A stretch of 64,000 nucleotides of DNA from an uncultured Granulosicoccaceae bacterium (GCA_937951345.1 CALFCF010000046.1:54327-118326), one strand, 5' to 3'. Shown: positions 34,721 through 44,313, numbered from the stretch's first letter. Numbers and translations are program-made. Notes: generated by a model from the letters alone, not told the origin.

Positions 34721-35479
34721 ATGCCCGTAACCAAATCAGCCAGTTGCCTGTTTGAAGGGGCTGTATTTCACAAGCGATTCAGACCACGTGTGCATAGATT
34801 GCGCTACAAGGTTTTCTGCATGCTGGTTGATCTGCATGAGTTACCCGAGCTGGACAAACAACTGCGATGGTTCTCGTATAATCGATGGAATTTTTTCAGC
34901 CTCTACGATAAGGATTTTGGCAGCGGGGCAGCATTATCCGCGCGTCTTGACATAGATGAGTCACTCAAGAAAATCGCGATCGATCCGGCTGGTGTGTCGG
35001 TCAGGTTACTTTGCTATCCGCGTATCCTCGGTTACGCTTTTAACCCGATTTGTACTTATTTCTGTCATGGGCCGCTTGGGCAACTGTGCGCCATTGTTTA
35101 TGAAGTCAACAACACCTTTGGCGAGCGCCAATTGTATCCGTTTGCGTTTGCGCCTTCAGACTCAGAGGTAGCATCCATTCATCATTGCGATAAACGTATG
35201 CATGTGTCGCCTTTTACGCCACCGCGTATGAACTATCAGTTCCGTACCAGCGTAACAGACAAAGATATAAGTCTGGCCATCAGGACGTGCGATGACGACG
35301 GCACGCTGTTGACCGCAAATTTCAGCGGCAGTTGCCAGGTTCTGAATGATTGGCGATTGCTTCGCAACCTGCTGAGGTACCCATTGATGACTGTCAAGGT
35401 TATAGCCGGCATTCACTGGGAGGCGTTGAAGCTCTGGTTAAAACGGGTGCCGGTCTTTCCACACTCACCGCAGGTTTAA
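34721..35479 (+). CDS. DUF1365 protein
   Basis: A 252-residue DUF1365 member. [20 protein letters not shown] is the usual opening, [20 protein letters not shown] is the best conserved block, and [15 protein letters not shown] and [15 protein letters not shown] follow. DUF1365 genes almost always lie beside a flavin amine oxidase and a Cfa-like methyltransferase, as here. They are thought to take part in fatty-acid modification, perhaps furan fatty acid formation or transfer, but the reaction of this protein is not settled. An IR247 repeat sits between it and cfa. Confidence 0.9.
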   Translation: MPVTKSASCLFEGAVFHKRFRPRVHRLRYKVFCMLVDLHELPELDKQLRWFSYNRWNFFSLYDKDFGSGAALSARLDIDESLKKIAIDPAGVSVRLLCYPRILGYAFNPICTYFCHGPLGQLCAIVYEVNNTFGERQLYPFAFAPSDSEVASIHHCDKRMHVSPFTPPRMNYQFRTSVTDKDISLAIRTCDDDGTLLTANFSGSCQVLNDWRLLRNLLRYPLMTVKVIAGIHWEALKLWLKRVPVFPHSPQV

Positions 35480-35589
35480 TTGGCTGGCAAGGTTGTAATG
35501 GACCGACTATCGCTGTCCGTTTCAGTTGACTATTGCAGTATCAACGCCATATTACTGTCTAATTATAATTACACTTTTTTAGTGTATCC

Positions 35590-35833
35590 TAGCCTGCTCT
35601 ATTCACGAAGGCGAAAACAGTGACATTGAAAACAAAGCAATTTCCAGTTAGACAAGCAGTTTTAGCGTCGCTGTGGGTGTCCGCACACTGTTTTCTATTC
35701 ACCCCCAGTGCCCGTGTGCCGTCGCAGCTCACTCGATTGAGCTCAACCCGACTTCTACGAATTTCGCTCAATCGTGTGACCTGCTTAGGTAGCCAGACTC
35801 TGGTGGCGAACCCTTCATGAATTGAGCAGGCTA
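35590..35833 (+). mobile_element. IR247 repeat, copy 2
   Basis: A 244-bp copy in the same orientation as copy 1, between DUF1365 and cfa. The left flank reads CCTAG and the right flank CTAGC, consistent with insertion at CTAG with duplication of TA. It is 3 bp shorter than the other full copies because of a deletion in the central hairpin (CGTAGATTTCTACG has become CGACTTCTACG). That keeps the internal 66-codon frame open (35620-35820). Confidence 0.9.
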
Positions 35834-35873
35834 GCTAACGCATGTATCAGTAAATTTTCCAATAACAAGAACA

Positions 35874-37148
35874 ATGCAATTTGAAACTACACCCAAACCC
35901 GGTTTGGGTCTCGAACCCGTTCGCTCCCGCCTGCAAGACATAGCCGGGCACTGGGTTCAGGCGCGTTTTGCCAAAATCATGTCGGGTTTTCAGATAGGCA
36001 AATTACGTGTTGAATGGCCTGATCACAGTGTCACTCTGCACGGTGTCGCATGTAGCCAGAACGAACTCAACGGCTATGGCACGGAGGACAACCCGGTTGT
36101 TGTGCGACTGGAAAATTATGAGCCTGTGCGCGCGTTGGCTATGAAGGGCAGTATGGGCTGGGCAGAGTCGTATATGGCCGGTAACTGGAATACCAACAGC
36201 CTGACGGCGCTGTTTCTGTTGTTTCTCAACAACGAACGCTTCTTTCCGTCGATGGTGAATGGTTCGCGGCTAAGTAAGCTTGCCAATAGCTTCGCCCACC
36301 GCGGTAATCGCAACACGCTTAACGGCAGTCGTCGCAACATCGCCAGTCACTATGACCTGGGTAATGCGTTCTATCGCGAATGGCTTGACGAAACCATGAG
36401 CTATTCGTCGGGTTGCTACACATCGGCGCACGATACGCTGGCAATGGCGCAGCACAACAAGATGACCAAAATCGTTGAAGCAGTTGATCCGCTAAGAACG
36501 GATAAACTGCTTGAAATTGGCTGTGGCTGGGGTGCTATGGCGCGTACATTAAATAGTGCCAGTGGCTGTGATGTGCGGGGTATTTCCTTATCCAGAGAGC
36601 AACTCGACTACGCCCGGTCTACTGATATTCAGCGCACGGGTGGTGGCAGGGTCGATTATGAATTCTGCGACTATCGTCGAGTGGAAGGAAAATACAATCA
36701 CGTTGTGTCGATCGAAATGTTTGAGGCAGTTGGTCGGGAGTACTGGTCTGATTATTTTGCGAAACTTAGCGACGTGTTGCATAAGGGTGGTACTGCAGTT
36801 TTACAAGTCATCACTATTCTTGAAGATCGCTACGATCGATATGCCGCAAAACCTGATTTCATACAGCGGTATATATTCCCCGGTGGCATGCTGCCAACCA
36901 AAGATATATTTGAACAACATGCCAATGAGCATGGATTCAAAATCGCAGAAGCTGACTTTTTTGGTGATAGTTACGCGCGTACGTTGCGAGACTGGCGTCA
37001 CCGATTCGAAGCATCACTAGCCGAAATAGGAAAACAGGGTTTTGACGAACGCTTTATACGGATGTGGCGCTATTATCTGGCCTATTGCGAGGCTGGCTTC
37101 GAAACGGGCAGCACTGATGTTGGTATCTGGCAGTTAATGCGTCAGTAG
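35874..37148 (+). CDS. cfa: Cyclopropane-fatty-acid synthase-like SAM methyltransferase
   Basis: A 424-residue Cfa-family protein. The N-terminal part (about 1-140) is the lipid-binding region with MKGSMGWAESYMAGNW. SRRNIASHYDLGNAFYREWL and DETMSYSSGCY precede the SAM site LLEIGCGWGAMARTL. VSIEMFEAVGREYW and IFPGGMLPT follow. Family members act on double bonds of membrane acyl chains. In RpoE-ChrR regulons this enzyme type is induced by singlet oxygen. It is separated from DUF1365 by an IR247 copy, so its transcription may have been altered by the insertion. Confidence 0.92.
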   Translation: MQFETTPKPGLGLEPVRSRLQDIAGHWVQARFAKIMSGFQIGKLRVEWPDHSVTLHGVACSQNELNGYGTEDNPVVVRLENYEPVRALAMKGSMGWAESYMAGNWNTNSLTALFLLFLNNERFFPSMVNGSRLSKLANSFAHRGNRNTLNGSRRNIASHYDLGNAFYREWLDETMSYSSGCYTSAHDTLAMAQHNKMTKIVEAVDPLRTDKLLEIGCGWGAMARTLNSASGCDVRGISLSREQLDYARSTDIQRTGGGRVDYEFCDYRRVEGKYNHVVSIEMFEAVGREYWSDYFAKLSDVLHKGGTAVLQVITILEDRYDRYAAKPDFIQRYIFPGGMLPTKDIFEQHANEHGFKIAEADFFGDSYARTLRDWRHRFEASLAEIGKQGFDERFIRMWRYYLAYCEAGFETGSTDVGIWQLMRQ

Positions 37149-37495
37149 TTACTTGCACGCGGAGATTTTCGAAAAACCCGTGTGGATTTTTCACACTACT
37201 GTCTGCAGCGTATGGTAGGGATGGCAGGAATGGCAAGAATGGCAGGGATGACAACTGTAAAATCCGGTCACATTATCGAGTTATCACCGCGCACACGGCA
37301 AGATCGATCGAAATGTGCGGCTATCTAAATTTTCTTGGCCAATTTAATGCTGTTATCTACACGATATAGCTCAGAGTGATCTGACAGCCGTATCATCGCG
37401 TAGTTGTTGTAATTTGGTGGTTGCCGGGTTACAGCTATACAGAAGGCAATACTCTTATGTCGAAAGAACTCTCACCATTCAGCGGATGACGCACT
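37149..37495 (+). promoter_or_regulatory. Spacer between cfa and DUF3833, with candidate ECF promoter
   Basis: 347 bp without a gene. TGATCT (37377-37382), a 16-bp spacer and CGTAGT (37399-37404) resemble an ECF-type promoter pointing at the DUF3833 gene, about 90 bp upstream of its start. A short tandem repeat (37212-37250) lies closer to cfa. The promoter match is weak (one mismatch in TGATCC). Confidence 0.3.
37212..37250. repeat. Imperfect 9-bp tandem repeat downstream of cfa
   Basis: Units of the type ATGGCAGGA/ATGGCAAGA/ATGGCAGGG follow one another about four times between 37212 and 37250. The repeat is purine-rich and non-coding as far as can be seen. Confidence 0.7.
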
Positions 37496-38017
37496 ATGAA
37501 AATTGAAGACGTCGCCAGTAATACACTGGAATTCGATTTTTTCCGTTACTTCGATGGACATACGCGAGCTACCGGGTGGTTTACCGATCGGTTCGGTAAC
37601 GTCCGACGTCATTTTGATGGAGATTTCCGAGGTATCCACGTGAATGGCGTGTTTGAACTGACCGAGGAGCTGCGCTACACGGATGGCGTTGTTGAACAAC
37701 GCCAATGGCATGTTCGTAAGTCGGGTGATGGCAGATTCACTGCAACCTCAGATTCATTGGTGGGTGAGGCTAAGGGCGTGCAACAGGGCAATACAGCAAA
37801 CTTTAGATACAGCATGTATATTGATCTGAAGGGCGGTAAGCGCTGGCTGGTCAGGATTAACGACTGGTTCTTTCTTCAGCAGGATGGCAGCGTGCACAAT
37901 GTATCTGAAGTTTATAAATGGGGAATCAAAATCGGTAGCGTCTCAAATGTTTTTCAGAAACCGCTGGCAGCTAATGACCGTGATGCCACGTTGGATTTGA
38001 AAAGCAATGCTGCTTGA
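37496..38017 (+). CDS. DUF3833 protein without lipobox
   Basis: A 173-residue DUF3833 member. LEFDFFRYFDGHTRATGWFT at the start is the family hallmark, followed by GDFRGIHVNGVFELTEELRY, a WHVRKSGDGRFTATSDSLVG strand pattern and a C-terminal INDWFFLQQDGSVHN. Many DUF3833 proteins are annotated as lipoproteins; this one begins directly with the folded domain and has no signal peptide or lipobox, so it should be cytoplasmic. It belongs with the amine oxidase, DUF1365 and cfa genes in ECF11 loci of other bacteria. Confidence 0.85.
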   Translation: MKIEDVASNTLEFDFFRYFDGHTRATGWFTDRFGNVRRHFDGDFRGIHVNGVFELTEELRYTDGVVEQRQWHVRKSGDGRFTATSDSLVGEAKGVQQGNTANFRYSMYIDLKGGKRWLVRINDWFFLQQDGSVHNVSEVYKWGIKIGSVSNVFQKPLAANDRDATLDLKSNAA

Positions 38018-38048
38018 GAATTTGTTGCGGGAATTTGTTGCGGGAATT
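38018..38048. repeat. 13-bp tandem duplication directly after DUF3833
   Basis: GAATTTGTTGCGG is present twice and begins a third time (GAATT), starting at the first base after the DUF3833 stop codon. Confidence 0.85.
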
Positions 38049-38073
38049 GGTAGCTACACCGGGTAGCTATCCG

Positions 38074-38838
38074 CTAGAGAAATTTTCGTGTGATCGCGAA
38101 ATATAACGGATAGGGAAGAATCCGCAGAAATTTCAACATCCAGGTAAACCGCTTTGGAAACGTGACTTCAAAACGACCCGATTGAATGCCTTTATACATC
38201 GCGTCTGTTGCCTTCTCAACTGACATAATGAACGGCATAGGAAATTCATTTTTGTCCGTCAGTGGAGTTTTTACAAACCCCGGATTCACCAGAGTGATAT
38301 TGATACCTGACGCCTTGCACTCATGTCTCAGTGACTCTGCCAGATGAATGAGCGCTGCTTTGCTTGACCCGTATGCGGCTGCTCTGGGTAATCCACTGTA
38401 GCCCGCCACTGAAGAAACCAGCACCACCTGACTCTGATCTTTTTGTTTGAGCTCATCGAGCATGCCGAACAAACAACGAACCACACCGTGCACGTTGACT
38501 TCATAGGTCAACAAGAAATGTTGCAGGGAAATTTCTTCGAGAGAACAAGGCTCATAGTAACCTGCATTGAGCACGACGATATCGGGTATTCCCGCCGTAT
38601 TCAGGATCTCGCCGATAGCCTTGTTGACTGATTCGTCGTTAGTGACATCAAGCACCACGGGCAGCACCTTTCCATTAAACCCTTGCGAACGGGCCTGGGC
38701 GACAAGAGCGAGCAGTTTGTCTTTACGCCTCGCGCTGGCGACGACGGTATATCCGTCACTTGCGTACCGCAGCGCCAGTTCGAAACCGAGACCGCTGCTG
38801 GCACCGGTGATCCAGACTACACCAGGGGCCTGCGTCAT
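38074..38838 (-). CDS. Short-chain dehydrogenase/reductase
   Basis: A 254-residue classical SDR. VWITGASSGLGFELALRYAS is the NAD(P)-binding motif, with ASARRKDKL after strand 2 suggesting NADP preference. IVVLNAGYYEP corresponds to NAG. The catalytic Ser and Tyr-Lys are in VVLVSSVAGYSGLP and AYGSSKAALIHLAES. NPGFVKTPLTDKNEFPMPF follows. SDRs of this type occur in ECF11 regulons beside cfa and DUF3833, so a lipid-related oxidation or reduction is plausible. It is convergent with DUF3833; the substrate is unknown. Confidence 0.87.
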   Translation of the reverse strand: MTQAPGVVWITGASSGLGFELALRYASDGYTVVASARRKDKLLALVAQARSQGFNGKVLPVVLDVTNDESVNKAIGEILNTAGIPDIVVLNAGYYEPCSLEEISLQHFLLTYEVNVHGVVRCLFGMLDELKQKDQSQVVLVSSVAGYSGLPRAAAYGSSKAALIHLAESLRHECKASGINITLVNPGFVKTPLTDKNEFPMPFIMSVEKATDAMYKGIQSGRFEVTFPKRFTWMLKFLRILPYPLYFAITRKFL

Positions 38839-38899
38839 CTGTTGTGTTCACTCTTTGCTTGTTGGTCACTCATACCATTGGATAGCTGACGGATGTTAC

Positions 38900-39700
38900 T
38901 CATGGATTGATGTACTGGTAAGTGATTAGACTGCCATCCGTACCTTTGAATAAAAGTTGTAGCCAGCGACCGTCGTCTGCGTACCACGACTCTGCTTCAA
39001 AGCCACCGCTGTAACGGACATGCAGTGCTGATTGTTGTGGAGACGTACTGCCATTACTGGCTTCAAGCGTCAGTGTGTCGATACCGAGGGTTTCTATGCT
39101 TACACTGTCGACGCGGCCACTGAGCGTATTGTATATCCGATCAGTATCGATTACGGCAGGATGCCAATGGTTACTGGCAAAAGCTACCGGTTCTACGGTT
39201 TGCCTGGTGGGATTCTCAGCATCCTGGCTTTCGGTAATACTGGTGTTCATGGTGTTACCGGCCATTTCTGCGCTGACCGTTTTTCTCTCTCCGTTTTTGA
39301 CAGTTGTTGCTGTGATAGACACCAGTCGATTATTGTCCCAGCGTTCAGTCGCTTGGTAGCGGAAAGTGAAAACCGGTACTTTCAACACTGTGATACGGAT
39401 CTTCGAATCGACTGATACAGTAAACTTATTGTCGTTGCCCGAAGGATCTGGTGTAATCAGCACGCTGTGTGTGCCTACACGCTTGCCTTTACGCAGAATT
39501 TTGTATTCCGCCTTTTCTCTAAAAAGGTTACGAATATCTGCGGCGGGCATCCCGGTGAGTTCGCGGGTTTGGATTTCGGCCGCGGACAGGGTGTGCCAGG
39601 GTAGCAGTAGAATCGCGAGCCAGATAACTGCAAAAGTTCGCGCTGAACCTGTTGATCTGGCGGAAGAAGGTGCGCACGTGGAATGTGTTAATAACTTCAT
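38900..39700 (-). CDS. DUF3108 periplasmic protein
   Basis: The start at 39700 gives a 266-residue protein with a clear signal peptide (FAVIWLAILLLPWHTLSA, cleavage near LSA-AE); a longer start at 39820 would bury the signal inside the protein. The mature part matches DUF3108: AEYKILRKGKRVGTHSVLIT, then alternating beta strands such as VFTFRYQATERWDNNRLVSI, and VDSVSIETLGIDTLTLEASN near the end. DUF3108 proteins are beta-rich and periplasmic, of unknown role. It lies 61 bp upstream of the SDR gene on the same strand. Confidence 0.75.
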   Translation of the reverse strand: MKLLTHSTCAPSSARSTGSARTFAVIWLAILLLPWHTLSAAEIQTRELTGMPAADIRNLFREKAEYKILRKGKRVGTHSVLITPDPSGNDNKFTVSVDSKIRITVLKVPVFTFRYQATERWDNNRLVSITATTVKNGERKTVSAEMAGNTMNTSITESQDAENPTRQTVEPVAFASNHWHPAVIDTDRIYNTLSGRVDSVSIETLGIDTLTLEASNGSTSPQQSALHVRYSGGFEAESWYADDGRWLQLLFKGTDGSLITYQYINP

Positions 39701-39893
39701 CGTACCAAGCGCTCTACTGGATCCTCGATGTTTCGGGGGTTTCCAATGTGTTGAAAACAGATCATATAAGGTCAATTTTTCTGAAAGTCTGAAATTTTGG
39801 CTCACCGGCTTTACGAGCAATAGATGGGTGCTGGATTGCCGACCATGCAGGTTAAAAGTTGCCAGGCTGCAAAGATCTCACTGAATACAAGCA

Positions 39894-40454
39894 ATGTCCA
39901 ACGAACATGAAGAACAGGTAACCCGGGAGTTGCTCAATGGCGAGTCCCCGGCGTCACCTGCAGAAATTGAGGACCGTCTTTCGGCCCTCGGTGTGCATTA
40001 CACAACAATCACGCATCCACCCATGCGTACAGTAGAGGATTCCCGCCGTTACCGAAACGGCGTACCCGGTGGTTATTCAAAGAATTTATTTTTGCGCAAC
40101 AAAAAAGGTCGAATGTGGTTGGTTACACTACTTGAGGACCGCCAGGTTGATTTGCGTGATCTCGGTCAGCGGATTGGTGCGGGCAGGGTGTCTTTTGCCA
40201 GCTCGCAACGACTGATGCATTACCTGGGTGTTGTGCCTGGAGCGGTAACCCCGTTTGCCGTGGCCAACGATCTGTCAGGGAGTGTACCGTTGGTAATCGA
40301 TAAGGCTTTACTGGATTGTGATCCGCTGCACTTCCACCCGTGTGACAACTCAATGACTACCACAGTAAGCGCGGAAGGATTACTCCGATATCTGAGTGCT
40401 TGCCAACACGAGCCGCATATCCTTGATTTTGATGCACCTTCCTTAGAAGCCTGA
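39894..40454 (+). CDS. YbaK/ProX-like aminoacyl-tRNA deacylase
   Basis: A 186-residue protein with a YbaK/INS-type fold from about residue 25. LGVHYTTITHPPMRTVEDSR opens the domain and GGYSKNLFLRNKKGRMWLVT holds the conserved lysine that acts in cis and trans editing of misacylated tRNA. LGVVPGAVTPFAVAND and MTTTVSAEGLLRYL complete it. ProX/PrdX members remove alanine wrongly loaded on tRNA-Pro. It is a single gene, divergent from the DUF3108 gene and convergent with the PhnD-like gene. Confidence 0.87.
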   Translation: MSNEHEEQVTRELLNGESPASPAEIEDRLSALGVHYTTITHPPMRTVEDSRRYRNGVPGGYSKNLFLRNKKGRMWLVTLLEDRQVDLRDLGQRIGAGRVSFASSQRLMHYLGVVPGAVTPFAVANDLSGSVPLVIDKALLDCDPLHFHPCDNSMTTTVSAEGLLRYLSACQHEPHILDFDAPSLEA

Positions 40455-40508
40455 TTCTTGCCGGGTTTACCGGGATAAACTTCTGACAATCCGACGGCCA
40501 GAGAAATA

Positions 40509-41342
40509 TCAGGAAAATTTCTCATGACCGGCTGCGATAGCCCGGTTGTCAATCTGCCTGACATACTCGTATTGATCAAGTTTTGCACTGCCTGCTCCGA
40601 CAATCAATAGTTCAGATCGCAGTCGATCGGGCAAATTTTTTAATACCGCAATCAGGGAGTTTGTTAGTGCTTGAGCTTTTTCCTCATCAATCAGTTGCCT
40701 ACTGATTATAAATGGCAGGCCGGGAACCTGAGGTGTCTCGTCTATTACACGCAAATATTTTACAGACTGGGGCTCGAGCCGTTTAGCAAGCTCCCAGCTA
40801 ACCGGGTCGATCGCGCCAATATCAGCTGAACCATCAGCGATCATTTCGACTGACTCACGGTGCGAGCCGGATAATTTTGTATTGCCAAAAAAAGGTCCGG
40901 GTAACTGTTTCTCGATCAGATAGGCGCTCATTGAATAAAAGCCTGATTGCGAATCCAGGGTATTGCATACAACAGTTGCCTTTTGGAAGTCTTTAACGGA
41001 TTCACGTGTGTCATCAGCACGGCAGACAATCTGACTCGCATTCAAAATGCCTTCACAGCCGGCAGCGTCATAGACAGGGGTAGCGAGCGTGTACACGTGC
41101 CGTTCAACCCCGTCTACGAATGGTCTGCTACAGGTTTGAGAAAACACACAGTCAGGTTCGTTCCAAAGTGCACTGTAGGAAATGTTTCTTGTCAGTCCAT
41201 CGGGTGCACGAAGTCCGGCGCTGATTAGCTCGTTCTTAATGATCGACCATAATTGATCGTTCGCTTCATTTACTTCGGGCCAATCGTACATGGGTAGAGC
41301 AGCACGAAGGGGTGAGTTTTGGTTCATCTGTGTAGATTTCAA
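40509..41342 (-). CDS. PhnD-like solute-binding domain protein without signal peptide
   Basis: A 277-residue protein with the phosphonate/thiamine-type binding-protein fold. AALPMYDWPEVNEANDQLWS, VCRADDTRESVKDFQKATVV, and DGSADIGAIDPVSWELAKRL (the I-D-P ligand loop) are characteristic. It has no signal peptide or lipobox and no ABC permease or ATPase beside it, so it is probably cytoplasmic and not a transporter component. It overlaps tmcA by 4 bp (ATGA), so its translation is coupled to that tRNA-modifying enzyme. The function is unknown; binding a small phosphorylated ligand is possible. Confidence 0.72.
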   Translation of the reverse strand: MKSTQMNQNSPLRAALPMYDWPEVNEANDQLWSIIKNELISAGLRAPDGLTRNISYSALWNEPDCVFSQTCSRPFVDGVERHVYTLATPVYDAAGCEGILNASQIVCRADDTRESVKDFQKATVVCNTLDSQSGFYSMSAYLIEKQLPGPFFGNTKLSGSHRESVEMIADGSADIGAIDPVSWELAKRLEPQSVKYLRVIDETPQVPGLPFIISRQLIDEEKAQALTNSLIAVLKNLPDRLRSELLIVGAGSAKLDQYEYVRQIDNRAIAAGHEKFS

Positions 41343-43798
41343 TTGTTGGTGTTCTTTTTTACAGGAAGATCAACTATTCCCTTCAGTGCCTGCTTGAAGA
41401 ATTGCTCGGCTCTTTGTTTTCCCGAGAGGTTGTATTTTGACGCATAGTTAACAAAGCTAAAGCCATTGTCCATCGCTGCCAGAAGTATATGGCTTTGTGC
41501 ATCGGTAAGCGTGCCAGTTGGTAATTCTGCAATCCTGCTAGTATGCCTTGTCAGGAAAGAGATAATAAACTGTCGTGTATTGTGGAAGGAGCGCGAACCC
41601 TGCAAATATAGATCAATGAATTGTTCACCACAGTCAAGATAATCATCCTCTGTCCAGGTTTGCAGTTTTTCCGGCGATTCTTTTTTGCAATACTGGTGCA
41701 AGTCCTGGCGCAAGTCAGATTCAAATACTGGCACGTTATCAATCGCGGATGCAAAATTAAAATTATAAAGCGCCTTTGCCTGTTGAAGGTATTTGGTGGT
41801 ATCAAGATCACCTGAATCCATATCCGTAATGACTGCCATTGATGGCATTCCACTTCGACCACTGGTACCTGCGCTGATGTGAAACGGCTGAAAACCAACC
41901 GACTTCCAAAATGCAACAATATCCGGATCGGCACCGAACACAGCGCCGATCGCACGAACAGGTGATGTCAGATTAGAATTTTTTGTCTGGAATTCGCTGT
42001 GCAGAATGTTGATCAATGTCGACCCGAAACCTCTGCGCTGTAGTTTCGGGTGTACAGCTATTCGCACAATACGCGCGTAGTGTTTCGTGAGTATTTCTTC
42101 TGCGCCAAGCCATTGCGAGAGTAGTTGTGGCAGCACATGACCATTGGGTCGACGCTGCAACCTGACGATATCCTGTCGCAGCGATGGATCCGAAAACCCG
42201 CCCTCCAGTGCCCACCAGAGTAAGGCCACCGGGGTGTCTCCGTGCAGCAGAACCTTGAGACTAAGATTTCCATCACCGAGCAAGTGTTGTAGGTCTACAG
42301 GCCGGGTTCGATAGTGTGCCTGCATAAGTAACGCGAAACAGGTTTGCAATAGCGAGTTATTCTCAAGCAAATCTGATGATGACAGGTCCTTTACCCGGCA
42401 GTGTTCGGGTTTTACGGATGTGCTGACATCGGGTAATGCCACCTTGAACAGAAACAACTCGTTACACAAGTGCTCGAGCGCGTCCCCCTGGAGCCATCGT
42501 ATTGGTTTCGTAAGCTTCAGTTGCTGGTGTGTATAGCCTTCCCGTTCAAGCCAGCGAGTCAAACGCAGGGCGAAGCCGCGTCCGGCACCTTCATAGCCAT
42601 GGACCGTGCTGGCGAGAACAATTCGGCTATGCCGCCGAATAAGTTCTTTCAACTGAGGTAGCGGTAATCGTGCAGCCTCGTCGACGATCACGAGGTTGGT
42701 TGCGGGATTCGAGGCAATTAGTTTGTCGGGCGGGACGAATTCAACTGATAAAGAACTCTTTTCATGGTTGGTGCTTGCCAGATGCTTGAACAGAACATCA
42801 GTTGCACGTCTTGCCGGACCGGTAACGATCACCGTCGGAGTTGAGCTGTCGTTTGACAGTGTCTGCTTAAAACCGGTCTCGTCGGTTGACTGCCGGCTGA
42901 TCTCCAGCCATTCGGCAGCCAACATTCCCAGTAACGCTGACTTGCCGCGACCACGGTCAGCGATCAATGTTGAAACCGACGGCCTGTCTTTTTGAAAGTT
43001 GTCGATCAGTGTATCGATCACTTCGCGTTGATCGCTGCATGCTTCGTCAGATGCCGGGGTTACCTTTTCATCAACATAGTCTGGTCGCTCGCTGAGCTCA
43101 GTCGTTAGTGATCGGCTACGATGACGAACAAGCGCGCGTCTTTGTACAGCCTCAGTATGCGATGGATGTGTCGTTGCTTGGGTGTTGAGGCACAGAAGAT
43201 CGGTAAACCGCTGCATAAATCTATTTGTTTGGGTATCTTGCTCTGACTCGTTAGCTGCAAACCTGAATTCCTTTTGTGGATTTGAAGTCGCTATTGGTGT
43301 CGCATGCGATTTCAGGCTAGTCGATTGAGGAAAACCAAACCGACTACTGGAGTGCTGGCAACTGTATGGCCAGTCTTGGGGTGATGGCGTGACCAGTATC
43401 AGAAACCCACCGTGAACCAGTGTGCCGCAAATAGCGGCAAATGCGTTGACGTCGAATTCGTCCTGAGCATTGAAGATGATCAGTTGTTGTTCAGTGCCGA
43501 GGTAGCGTAGTGCCTGCACTTGAGGAATGACATCAATAGGCGGCGGCTTAGATGAGATAACATCCTTGATGGTGAGTGCCTCACCCAACCAAAGCGTGTT
43601 GATATGCTCTGGCTCAGCGGCTGTATCGAGTCGATGGGTTGTTCTGCTGTCTGTGGCAAATGCAGCCAGACATAGCTCAATTTCACGGGACAATGCCTCC
43701 GCCACCTCTTGGCGTGGTGCACTGATCCAAACCAGAGTGCGCTCACGACCAGCGAGTGATGGCAAAAAACTGCGATACTTGGTTTTAGAGAGTGACAA
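41339..43798 (-). CDS. tmcA: tRNA(Met) cytidine acetyltransferase
   Basis: An 819-residue TmcA, which makes N4-acetylcytidine at the wobble base of elongator tRNA-Met using acetyl-CoA and ATP. The domains are in the usual order: an N-terminal DUF1726-like region, a helicase-like ATPase with Walker A (DRGRGKSALLGMLAAEW, about residue 285) and Walker B (NLVIVDEAARLPLPQL), a GNAT domain (VHPKLQRRGFGSTLI, about 590), and a C-terminal tRNA-binding tail. The central stretch GAVFGADPDIVAFWKSVGF is typical. The gene is longer than E. coli tmcA (about 670 codons) because of a longer N-terminal part. Confidence 0.93.
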   Translation of the reverse strand: MSLSKTKYRSFLPSLAGRERTLVWISAPRQEVAEALSREIELCLAAFATDSRTTHRLDTAAEPEHINTLWLGEALTIKDVISSKPPPIDVIPQVQALRYLGTEQQLIIFNAQDEFDVNAFAAICGTLVHGGFLILVTPSPQDWPYSCQHSSSRFGFPQSTSLKSHATPIATSNPQKEFRFAANESEQDTQTNRFMQRFTDLLCLNTQATTHPSHTEAVQRRALVRHRSRSLTTELSERPDYVDEKVTPASDEACSDQREVIDTLIDNFQKDRPSVSTLIADRGRGKSALLGMLAAEWLEISRQSTDETGFKQTLSNDSSTPTVIVTGPARRATDVLFKHLASTNHEKSSLSVEFVPPDKLIASNPATNLVIVDEAARLPLPQLKELIRRHSRIVLASTVHGYEGAGRGFALRLTRWLEREGYTHQQLKLTKPIRWLQGDALEHLCNELFLFKVALPDVSTSVKPEHCRVKDLSSSDLLENNSLLQTCFALLMQAHYRTRPVDLQHLLGDGNLSLKVLLHGDTPVALLWWALEGGFSDPSLRQDIVRLQRRPNGHVLPQLLSQWLGAEEILTKHYARIVRIAVHPKLQRRGFGSTLINILHSEFQTKNSNLTSPVRAIGAVFGADPDIVAFWKSVGFQPFHISAGTSGRSGMPSMAVITDMDSGDLDTTKYLQQAKALYNFNFASAIDNVPVFESDLRQDLHQYCKKESPEKLQTWTEDDYLDCGEQFIDLYLQGSRSFHNTRQFIISFLTRHTSRIAELPTGTLTDAQSHILLAAMDNGFSFVNYASKYNLSGKQRAEQFFKQALKGIVDLPVKKNTNN

Positions 43799-43903
43799 AG
43801 TCTAAATCTGTGCTACATCTATATAAGGTTATTATATTTTGAATTGTGTTTTAGATGTGCGCGATGTTTTCGATTAAACGTCTAAAGACGCAACAGCGTT
43901 ACG

Positions 43904-43935
43904 GTTGTAGCGATTGTGGGTTGTAGCGATTGTGG
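43904..43935. repeat. 16-bp tandem duplication
   Basis: GTTGTAGCGATTGTGG is present twice in direct succession, about 100 bp upstream of the tmcA start. Confidence 0.9.
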
Positions 43936-44243
43936 CTAACGTCACCGCAAAAGGTACACAGTCCGCTGACTCGCAAAAGACGATCTTCTCAGATATGCGA
44001 GGGTAGGTCAGCAGTTGAGCGCGGCCAGAAGATGGATTTGTCGAAATCAGGGTCTTCAGCACAGTCGCCACCAGAATTTTACAATTTCGTATTCTTCGGC
44101 ATTTAACGGTTCCTCCGAGTGGTAATTTTTGCAGGATGCAGCGCGGGTCAGGGACGACTCGATCTTTTTATCTGAACTTACCGCTGTAACAGGCTCGATA
44201 GCAGCGAACCCGTATCGCGTGAAGCTATCTTCTATCTGAACAC

Positions 44244-44313
44244 TCGCTGAATCGAGCGACCTGCTTAGGTAGCCAGACTCTGGTGGCGAACCCTTCATGA
44301 ATAGAGCAGGCTA
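44244..44313 (+). mobile_element. IR247 repeat, copy 3 (truncated, right end only)
   Basis: Only the last 70 bp of the element remain, in the same orientation as copies 1 and 2, ending ATAGAGCAGGCTA followed by G. The left break falls in the central hairpin region (TCGCTGAATCGAG). The inverted partner end is missing, so this copy is a deletion relic. Confidence 0.9.

Noticed and set aside
44056..44298. 80-codon minus-strand open frame next to the truncated IR247 copy
   Set aside because: Its first 17 codons come from the repeat and the rest matches nothing I recognise, so it is most likely chance.
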